This document shows, piece by piece, positions 8,642-15,086 of a stretch of DNA of 64,000 nucleotides (the stretch's first letter is position 1; every line of letters starts with the position of its first letter). The DNA comes from DATLXH01 sp035576005 (GTDB lineage Bacteria > Acidobacteriota > Thermoanaerobaculia > Gp7-AA8), in NCBI GenBank assembly GCA_035576005.1, contig DATLXH010000026.1, positions 1 to 64,000 on the forward strand, given 5' to 3'. The translations under genes and the position numbers were made by a program. The notes under the pieces were generated by a model. It ran no database searches, was not told the DNA's origin, and worked only from the letters and a program-made list of their open reading frames with translations.

Positions 8642-8920
8642 TAGCCCGCATTTCTCACAGACCTTCGCCGTGAGACGACGGATAGCGGCCTGTCTCGTTC
8701 GTTGCACGGCAATTTCGCTCCTTGACATAGTTGACACTGTGTCCAGAGCAACCGGGGCGGGTGTAGGGACGCAGGGCCTGCGTTCGGCACCCAGACATTC
8801 GCACCTGGAATTCTGCATCCCGGCATGAACCCTCTTCCAAAGCGATGGCCGACGACAATCTTCTCGGTCGGGACAGGGTACCGGACGCACGCCGTGCGTC
8901 CCTGTGCTCGCCTTTCTCAC
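8642..8920. repeat. Family 1 palindromic repeat, copy B (carries nested element)
   Basis: The left end is TAGCCCGCATTTCTCACA at 8642-8659. Its left arm matches the left arm of the complete copy D rather than copy A. The nested 139-bp element is at 8765-8903. The right end is degenerate: CTTTCTCACA appears in the unexpected orientation near 8910-8920. The copy sits directly upstream of tmk, so the tmk transcript probably begins in or crosses this hairpin. Confidence 0.75.
8765..8903. repeat. Nested 139-bp inverted-end element, copy 2
   Basis: It has the same length, orientation and inverted ends as the copy at 6890-7028, with scattered substitutions. The pair lies in direct orientation on either side of tmk-holB. 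Confidence 0.8.
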
Positions 8921-8959
8921 AAACGTGCGTGGAGGGTTCAGGCTCGAGGGCGTGCTGTC

Positions 8960-9901
8960 CTACGCCGGTCCTGCAGGGCCGAGTCCTTCGCGTAGTCCGC
9001 GGAGGTAGTGCTCGCGCATGAGCTTCTCGAATATCGCTGGTCGGGCGAGCGGCTTGAAGCGCTCGCCGATGCGAGCAAGCAGCCTGAGCCGGAACATCGC
9101 AGCGCTGGTGGCGGGTGGGCGCTCTGTGAGCTCGAACACGCCGAGAAAGTGACCTAGCTCGGGGTGCTTGCTGTAAAAGACGGCCCCCGATTTCCCAACC
9201 TTGTATTGCCGTTTCGCGAAAGAGTCGACCGTGATCGGATGGTAGTGCCGCGTAACGGCCTTTGCGTTGTAGACGATCCGCAGGCCGGCGGCTTTCAGCC
9301 TGTATGCAAGCTCGATATCCTCCCAGGCCGCTGCCGGGAACGATGTGTCGAACGGTTGCGCGACCAGCAACTCGCGAGAGAGTGAGATGTTCGACGTGTA
9401 AAAGAAGTTGAATGGAACGTCCGCGCCGTCCTCGATCAGTCGATATCCGAATTGCAGGCCGTAATCGTTAATGTAATCCATGAACGGAGTGACACGCTCG
9501 TCGAGGGGCCATCCCGTGTACCCGAGGCACGCGACGTTAGATGCCTGTTCAGGCTGCTGGTGGATGCGGTGGTGCTCGGCTAGAAAATCCTGCTCCGGAA
9601 CCGTATCATCTCCGATGAACAGGATCCTCCTGCCCGCCGAGAGCGCTACCCCGCGATTTCGAGCGTTGCCCGGGCCCGAGTTGCTCTGCGACTCGAACCG
9701 GATCGGGTAGGGGAAGCGTCCGTCACGCATCGCGGCGGAGATGGTGGCTGCAGTCGTGTCGGAGGAGCCGTCGTCGATGACGACGACTTCGAAGGCTGGA
9801 GCGTTTTTCTGCTGGCCCAGACCGTCGAGAACCTGCAGCAGCGTCGCGAGGCGATTGAACGTAGGAATGACAACCGAGAAGTCAGGAACAGTAGACGTCA
9901 T
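8960..9901 (-). CDS. Family 2 glycosyltransferase
   Basis: A 313-residue GT-A fold transferase. It opens with FSVVIPTFNRLATLL, followed by VVIDDGSSDTTAA, then NSGPGNARNRGVALSAG and the metal-binding FIGDDTVPE (about residue 95-103). AAWEDIELAYRLKAAGL is the acceptor/base motif of this family. No membrane helices are evident, so it is probably a cytoplasmic or membrane-peripheral enzyme that transfers sugar to an unknown acceptor. The ATG at 9901 gives the clean start MTSTVPDFSVVIP. It starts 5 bp after the fabG-like stop, so the two form an operon. The acceptor cannot be deduced. Confidence 0.85.
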   Translation of the reverse strand: MTSTVPDFSVVIPTFNRLATLLQVLDGLGQQKNAPAFEVVVIDDGSSDTTAATISAAMRDGRFPYPIRFESQSNSGPGNARNRGVALSAGRRILFIGDDTVPEQDFLAEHHRIHQQPEQASNVACLGYTGWPLDERVTPFMDYINDYGLQFGYRLIEDGADVPFNFFYTSNISLSRELLVAQPFDTSFPAAAWEDIELAYRLKAAGLRIVYNAKAVTRHYHPITVDSFAKRQYKVGKSGAVFYSKHPELGHFLGVFELTERPPATSAAMFRLRLLARIGERFKPLARPAIFEKLMREHYLRGLREGLGPAGPA

Positions 9902-9906
9902 CACGA

Positions 9907-10662
9907 TCAGGCCGACGCGCCTCCATCGACTGTCAGGACCTGCCCGGTGATGCCCGATGCCTCGTCGGACAGAAGAAATGCGATGCACGAAGCAACTTCA
10001 TCGGGCGTGATCGCCCGGCGCATCGGAATCATCCGCACCATCTCTTTGCGAGCCTCGGCAGGGATGTCGGCGGTCATCTCCGTGTCGACGAGGCCCGGAG
10101 CCACGCAATTGACACGGATTCCGCTCCGGCCAACTTCGCGAGCAAGTGAGCGGGTCATCGCGATGACAGCGCCTTTGGCCGCCGCGTAATTGGTCTGGCC
10201 CGCAATGCCTCTCATTCCGGAAAGGGACGCGACATTGACGATCGATCCCGATCGCTGCTTCATAAATGCCGGCAGCACGGCGCCGGTGGTCCAGAAGGTT
10301 CCGTCCAGGTTCGTGTCGAGAACCTCGCGCCATTGCTCTGGTGTCATGTTGTACATGAGCGAGTCCCTTCGGATCCCCGCGTTGTTCACGAGGCCGTCTA
10401 CTTTGCCGAAACGTTCGATGACCTGTTGAACGATCTCTTCCATACGACCCTTGTCGCGTACATCCCCTTCGAACGCACTGACCGCGGGAGTTTCCTGTGA
10501 GTCGGCCTGCGCCGCAGCCACGTCGGAGAGCAGTCGATCGGCGGCGTCCTTCCCGCTCATGAATGTGAACGCGACAGCATGCCCCGCGCTGAGCAATTTC
10601 AGAACTGTCGCCCTGCCGATGCCCCGCGACCCCCCGGTAACAAGAATCGTTCGACGGGCCAT
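9907..10662 (-). CDS. fabG: FabG-like 3-oxoacyl-ACP reductase (short-chain dehydrogenase)
   Basis: A 251-residue SDR enzyme. The NADP-binding motif TGGSRGIGRA is at about residues 9-18, NNAG near 90-95, the catalytic Ser in NVASLSG near 140 and the YAAAK catalytic pair near 155-160. The ending GITGQVLTVDGG is typical of FabG. It should reduce beta-ketoacyl thioesters with NADPH, either in fatty-acid synthesis or in a dedicated pathway. The locus at 19.5-26.8 kb has ketosynthases but no reductase of its own, so this enzyme might serve it; that is speculation. The start codon lies immediately beside family 2 repeat copy 1, and no Shine-Dalgarno is evident. Confidence 0.87.
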   Translation of the reverse strand: MARRTILVTGGSRGIGRATVLKLLSAGHAVAFTFMSGKDAADRLLSDVAAAQADSQETPAVSAFEGDVRDKGRMEEIVQQVIERFGKVDGLVNNAGIRRDSLMYNMTPEQWREVLDTNLDGTFWTTGAVLPAFMKQRSGSIVNVASLSGMRGIAGQTNYAAAKGAVIAMTRSLAREVGRSGIRVNCVAPGLVDTEMTADIPAEARKEMVRMIPMRRAITPDEVASCIAFLLSDEASGITGQVLTVDGGASA

Positions 10663-10663
10663 G

Positions 10664-10826
10664 AGTGTGGTGTCTCGCAAATCGCTATGCATCCTTCGGC
10701 GCGCTGCAGGCCCGCTTGCTTCGCCGCCGCTCCTCAACGATGCCCCGCATCGTCTCCGTCACATCGACTCGCCATCGGCCCTCCATCACGCCGAATAATG
10801 CCCAGCTATTTGCGAGATACCACACT
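10664..10826. repeat. Family 2 palindromic repeat, copy 1
   Basis: The ends are AGTGTGGTGTCTCGCAAAT (10664-10682) and ATTTGCGAGATACCACACT (10808-10826), inverse complements with one mismatch. The interior aligns by eye with the reverse complement of copy 2 at 19313-19478, sharing CGCTCCTCAAC and CCGCAT blocks. It fills the whole gap between the fabG start and the end of the asparaginase-type gene. The adjoining CTA at 10825-10827 is that gene's stop codon. Confidence 0.8.
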
Positions 10827-11943
10827 AGTCTGTCGGCTTTCCCGTAAGGAGGCTGTCGCAGACCAGAGTCTTCGCGCCCGCTTCCGTGCAGACGGCAAAC
10901 TGTTTGCCCTCGTACATGGCAACTCCCGCGTAATCGCCCCGCGCGTTGACGATGTAGAAGGTCACTCCGAAGTTCGGATTGCCTTTGTTGTTCAGAAGGC
11001 GTTTCTCGACCGTGTTCGCGCGGATCCGTTTCACTGCTTCCATTCCGGCGTCCTTCGGGCTCATTCCCTGACGCATCTTTTCTACAATCAGATGAGACGA
11101 GAGATTGAAGAGATTCGCTTCGCCACGACCGGTCGATCCTGCGGCCCCAATGTCTCCGTCTACATAGAGACCAGCGCCGAGGATTGGAGAATCGCCGACG
11201 CGTCCCGGGATTTTCCAGGCGAGACCGCTCGTCGTCGTGACACCACAAACCTCGCCTCTCGCGTTCACTCCGTTGCAATTGATCGTCCCGTAGTAATGCT
11301 CACGGTTCATCATTCCCTTTGCCATCCGCTTGCGGGCGGCAAGGTCTTCCGCATCGGCCCGCTTGTCAGGGTCTAGAAAATGAGAGGGATCGATCATTCT
11401 TTTCCATTCGAGGTACTGCTTTCTGGAGTTAGGAGTATTGAGGTCATCTTCAATTTCGAACCCGAAGTTCCTGGCGAACCGCTGCGCGTCTTTCCCGACG
11501 ATGAGATGGTGGTCGGTCTCGTGCAGCACCTTGAGTGCGACGAGCGATGGAGTGCGGACGCCTTCGATAGCAGCCACGGCACCGGCGCGCTTCTTCGGCC
11601 CGTGCATGCATGAAGCGTCGAGCTGAACGATCCCCTCCGAGTTGGGCAGTCCGCCGAACCCTACGCTGTCGTCGAGCGGGTCGAGCTCGTTGATGTTGAC
11701 TCCGGCCACGACCGCGTCGAGGACATCCGCCCCGTCGGTAATCATCGTGAATGCCTTCTCCACGCATGTCATTTTCCCGCCATTCCGGTAGACATTGCCG
11801 TTGGCCGAAGAAATCACCACGGGACGTACTGTCCGGCGCGTGATCATCGTCGGTCCCTGAGCCGTCAAGGTCCCGGCTGCTGCGGTTGCTACTGCTGCGA
11901 TCGCGCTACTCTGCACGAACTCACGGCGACTGACCTTGCTCAT
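10825..11943 (-). CDS. Tat-exported N4-glycosylasparaginase/isoaspartyl peptidase family hydrolase
   Basis: A 372-residue N-terminal-nucleophile hydrolase of the asparaginase-2 (aspartylglucosaminidase) family. The first 30 residues carry a twin-arginine signal (SRREFVQ then an Ala-rich hydrophobic run), so it should be exported folded. The proenzyme cleavage site is probably the Thr of YYGTINCNGVN, followed by VCGVTTTSGLAWK and GRVGDSPILGAGLY, both typical of the family. It would hydrolyse glycosylasparagine or beta-aspartyl bonds in the periplasm. The ATG at 11943 is chosen because AGGGAG lies 6 nt upstream. The TAG stop coincides with the border of a family 2 repeat. Confidence 0.85.
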   Translation of the reverse strand: MSKVSRREFVQSSAIAAVATAAAGTLTAQGPTMITRRTVRPVVISSANGNVYRNGGKMTCVEKAFTMITDGADVLDAVVAGVNINELDPLDDSVGFGGLPNSEGIVQLDASCMHGPKKRAGAVAAIEGVRTPSLVALKVLHETDHHLIVGKDAQRFARNFGFEIEDDLNTPNSRKQYLEWKRMIDPSHFLDPDKRADAEDLAARKRMAKGMMNREHYYGTINCNGVNARGEVCGVTTTSGLAWKIPGRVGDSPILGAGLYVDGDIGAAGSTGRGEANLFNLSSHLIVEKMRQGMSPKDAGMEAVKRIRANTVEKRLLNNKGNPNFGVTFYIVNARGDYAGVAMYEGKQFAVCTEAGAKTLVCDSLLTGKPTD

Positions 11944-12040
11944 CGGCATCTCCCTTTGCTGCGCCCGCATTGTCTCCGGGCCGGTGCGGTTCCGTCAAAG
12001 AAACCCCCATCGCCGAACGAGTTGGCCTGCACACTCAGCG

Positions 12041-12075
12041 CTTCAGCCGGGTGCTATACGGATCTTTCGCCGGTC
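12041..12075. repeat. Fragment of the CAGCCGGGTGCTA/GATCTTTCGCCG repeat
   Basis: CTTCAGCCGGGTGCTA followed by GATCTTTCGCCGG matches the unit at 18121-18155 beside the tandem array. This shows the unit is dispersed rather than confined to that array. Confidence 0.6.
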
Positions 12076-12095
12076 GTTTTTCTGACGCGCACATT

Positions 12096-13808
12096 TCACC
12101 TGATGTAGCCGAGCGAACGGAGGTTCTCATAGTACTGGTCGTTTGATCGAGTCTGACGCGCGGGCTCGTTACGCGGGCCGAATGATTCGATGCGGTTCTG
12201 ACGTGAGCCAGGCAGCAGGGATCGACCAGCCATTTCTTCAGAGGCCGGAAAGCCGAAGAGGTCGGCCACCGTCGGTGCGACATCGAACGGCGTTGCGTGC
12301 TCTGTTGCCAGTGGAAAATTGGAGGAGACTATGAAGGATCCGCGTTGCCCTTCGCCCGGAAGTCCTACGACCATGACGAGATAGCCGGAACGTGAGAGCG
12401 ACTGGACCGACTCGGCGAGCTGGTCGAGGACGCGAACAGATCCAGTCAGTCTCTCCGTGGCGTCGAGCTCGAGCCGGTTGACAACGATGTCGAGCGCCGG
12501 GAAGTACGCTGTGACGAAACGCGGCTGTACGAGTGCGATGTGTGAGTCCAGAATTGAGCTGGCCTTGCTGTCAATCAGGCGCGCGAGCTCCTGGGGTGGG
12601 GTGGTTGCTCCCGGGAATCCCGAGAAGATCGTTCTCTGCCCGACCGAACGGAACGACGAAGAGACGACGTCATCCGTCGACCACCAGTTGACCGACAGCG
12701 ACGAGATGCCGCGCGACGCAAAGATCTCCCATACATAGTCGCGCCTTCGCACGGCGGGGGGAAGTGGCACCAGCTCGCCCAGTTCGATGTGCGGCGCGAG
12801 CCAGCGAAGAACCCAGTCGTGTGCGGAAATGGTCTGGAGCGGCGTGTTGCTCCCTGCCAGAACGACCCCTTCGATCGAGCGAACGCGATGCTGTTGCTCG
12901 CCCGTTCCCGTTCCGATCGACGCCCAGCGCTCTGCCGCTGAGTGACCGGCGAACGACGGGCCCCAGGCGCGGTGGGGGAGTCGATTCGCAAACTCCTCCC
13001 GAGCCTGAACCAACTCCTTCGTGAGGCCGTCCACCGCGATCAGAGCCAGCCGTACCGATGTGGGTTCTACGACGATCTGGGCCGGTGAGGCGGGCTCGGC
13101 TGGTTGCCGGATTCCGGACAGAGAATAGAAAAGGGCCCCGATCACGATCGTTCCCGCGACCGCAATGGGAACGATCCTCGACCTCTGATGTAGCGAAGGT
13201 ATCCGTTGCACCTCATGGATCGAGAACGCCAGGAACGCCGCCGAAAAAATGATGCTCGCAACCGAAAAAAGGAGAAAGAGAAGTGCGAGCAGGAGTAGCG
13301 CCTCTCCCCGCGATGGCGGAGCGGGGAAGCCGGACCACCACGCGACAACAACACCGAGCAGCAGCGCTGCCGGCGCCATGGAGATCGGCAGCAGACTGCC
13401 GGGTGAATCGATCGTCATTCCTGCCCGCGATTTCAGCAGCAGGCCGGTAACGATGACGAGAGACAACGTGACGGCGAAACCCGCGACCAGGTAGAGAAGA
13501 AAGATGAGTGCGCTCTGGAGCGTATCGGGATTGTTACGCAGCATGGTGACTGCTGCGAGAGGCGCGGCCGCGAACGGCGCGATCAGGGTTGCGGCCTTGA
13601 GAGCCACTGCGAGCAGCTCGCTCCAGAACGTGCGGGAGCTCCAGGGATCGAGTGCGAACCAGCGTTCGAGTCCTCGTGACAGGTACCCGAGCTCGCGAAG
13701 CTGCTCCCGCAGGTCGTCAACGGCTTGTCTGTTCAACAGAATGCAGAGTACACGACCGCATTCAGCGTCCTCGGAATGGTCCTTTGGAGAGGAACGAGGT
13801 AGCCACAC
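12096..13808 (-). CDS. Membrane protein with alkaline-phosphatase-superfamily domain
   Basis: Up to 570 residues. The first third has five predicted membrane helices (about residues 63-88, 99-127, 142-161, 168-198 and 212-233). The rest is a periplasmic domain resembling type I phosphodiesterase/nucleotide pyrophosphatase proteins: LALIAVDGL at its start, WASIGTGTGEQQH at the nucleophile-Thr position, and VAPTVADLFGFPASEEMAGRSLL near the end. Several metal-binding Asp/His positions are not obvious, so catalysis is uncertain. Both ends carry the same short motif, LRELGYL near residue 40 and LRSLGYIR at the C-terminus. The start is unclear: GTG at 13808 or a TTG about 75 bp downstream. Confidence 0.65.
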   Translation of the reverse strand: MWLPRSSPKDHSEDAECGRVLCILLNRQAVDDLREQLRELGYLSRGLERWFALDPWSSRTFWSELLAVALKAATLIAPFAAAPLAAVTMLRNNPDTLQSALIFLLYLVAGFAVTLSLVIVTGLLLKSRAGMTIDSPGSLLPISMAPAALLLGVVVAWWSGFPAPPSRGEALLLLALLFLLFSVASIIFSAAFLAFSIHEVQRIPSLHQRSRIVPIAVAGTIVIGALFYSLSGIRQPAEPASPAQIVVEPTSVRLALIAVDGLTKELVQAREEFANRLPHRAWGPSFAGHSAAERWASIGTGTGEQQHRVRSIEGVVLAGSNTPLQTISAHDWVLRWLAPHIELGELVPLPPAVRRRDYVWEIFASRGISSLSVNWWSTDDVVSSSFRSVGQRTIFSGFPGATTPPQELARLIDSKASSILDSHIALVQPRFVTAYFPALDIVVNRLELDATERLTGSVRVLDQLAESVQSLSRSGYLVMVVGLPGEGQRGSFIVSSNFPLATEHATPFDVAPTVADLFGFPASEEMAGRSLLPGSRQNRIESFGPRNEPARQTRSNDQYYENLRSLGYIR

Positions 13809-13925
13809 GCTTCGTGCGCTACAACAGTCGGGTCAGTCGATCGTCGCAGACACATGCGGTCAAGGCGATTCAGATCGCGCAGGGTGCGACAAATTCGCGG
13901 AATATCGCTCCCGGTCGCACGTTCT

Positions 13926-14810
13926 ATGACCGGTCGCAGCTCGATGGATCCGATTCTCCTCAATCCCGACACAACCAAGCCGTTTTCGCCGCCTGTTCAA
14001 CCACCGGTCCGGCGCAAGCTCTGGAAAGTCGTTTCCGCCTCACTTCTCGGTGCAGGGCTTCTCTTTCTCAAGCTGAAAACCGTCATCTTTCTGCTCTTCG
14101 CAAAGTTCAAGGTTCTGATGGTGAACCCGCTCGAAGGGTTCGGCGCCGCGCAGCTCGCGATTTCAGGCGGCTCGATGGTTGTCACCATCGGCGCGTATGC
14201 GTTCAAGATGGGGCTCCGCTTCGCCATCGGCTTCGTGCTGCTCACGGTCATCCACGAGCTCGGTCACGCACTGCTCATCCGCGCCAAGGGCTTGCGGGTG
14301 GATGCGATGGTCTTCATACCGTTCGTCGGCGGCGCGGTCACCCTCAAGGACCAGCCGACGTCCGCCTTCGACGACGCGCAGATCGGCCTAGCGGGTCCAA
14401 TCGCGGGAACCCTGGCCTCTTTCGGCTGCCTGATGGTGTACCGGTGGGGCGGTGGCCCCTTATATCTCGCACTCGCATTCGCGGGGTTCCTGCTGAACGT
14501 ATTCAACCTGCTCCCCATCGGGCCGCTCGACGGCGGGAGGATTGCTGGAGGGATCAGTAAGTGGATCTGGGTTCTCGGCGGCCTCGCTCTGTTCTACGTC
14601 ATGGTTACGTGGAAGAGTCCGCTCCTGATTCTCGTGCTCATCCTTGGGATGTTTCAGATCTACAAGGCGATCACGCGACCGGACCCCGGGTTTTACTCGA
14701 TCACGGCCGCCCAGAGAACAATGATCGGACTCACGTACTTTTCTCTCCTCATGTTCCTCGGGTATCAAACCGTCGTCACGCACAAAGAACTGCTCGCACT
14801 GGCGGCCTGA
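13926..14810 (+). CDS. Site-2-protease-like M50 family zinc metalloprotease
   Basis: A 294-residue membrane protein with about six hydrophobic segments. TVIHELGHALLIRAKG carries the HExxH zinc motif, and NLLPIGPLDGGR holds the third zinc ligand (Asp) in the usual NxxPxxxLDGG form. No PDZ domain is present, so it belongs to the compact M50 group rather than RseP. Such proteases cut substrates inside the membrane, but the substrate is unknown. The start is either 13926 or the ATG at 13944. It is transcribed towards secA, separated from it by a family 3 repeat. Confidence 0.85.
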   Translation: MTGRSSMDPILLNPDTTKPFSPPVQPPVRRKLWKVVSASLLGAGLLFLKLKTVIFLLFAKFKVLMVNPLEGFGAAQLAISGGSMVVTIGAYAFKMGLRFAIGFVLLTVIHELGHALLIRAKGLRVDAMVFIPFVGGAVTLKDQPTSAFDDAQIGLAGPIAGTLASFGCLMVYRWGGGPLYLALAFAGFLLNVFNLLPIGPLDGGRIAGGISKWIWVLGGLALFYVMVTWKSPLLILVLILGMFQIYKAITRPDPGFYSITAAQRTMIGLTYFSLLMFLGYQTVVTHKELLALAA

Positions 14811-14852
14811 TTTCCTAAGGGTTGCACCTGCGCTGGTCGTGGTTTTCAGTCC

Positions 14853-14988
14853 GCGAAAGCTTTGGAGTGCGGCAGCCGCAGCTGCCGCTTTCCGGGTCAT
14901 CCCGCGGATCAGATATCGGAGTCTCGACTTGCCTCTCTCGTCGGACTCAAAAGCGGCAGCTGCGGCAGCCGCACTCCAAAGGGCTCCG
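14853..14988. repeat. Family 3 paired-hairpin repeat, copy 1
   Basis: The left arm has GCGGCAGC-CGCA-GCTGCCGC, an 8-bp stem, preceded by AAGCTTTGGAGT and followed by TTT. The right arm is its near inverse complement. The spacer is about 60 bp and ends GGACTCAAAAG, as in the copy at 50739. It lies between the M50 protease gene and secA. The GC-rich stem plus TTT could also act as a weak terminator. Confidence 0.85.
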
Positions 14989-15086
14989 CTCCAGGCGAGG
15001 ACTCCCGAAACCGGCCGGGATTGTTGCCTGACGCTTTTTGTTTGATAGGCTGATTCTCGTCGTGAACCCAGAAGGAAGCCGCTGAA

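Noticed and set aside
6767..8920. tmk-holB as cargo of a composite transposon
   Set aside because: The flanking repeats encode no transposase and tmk-holB is a common chromosomal pair, so chance flanking is simpler.
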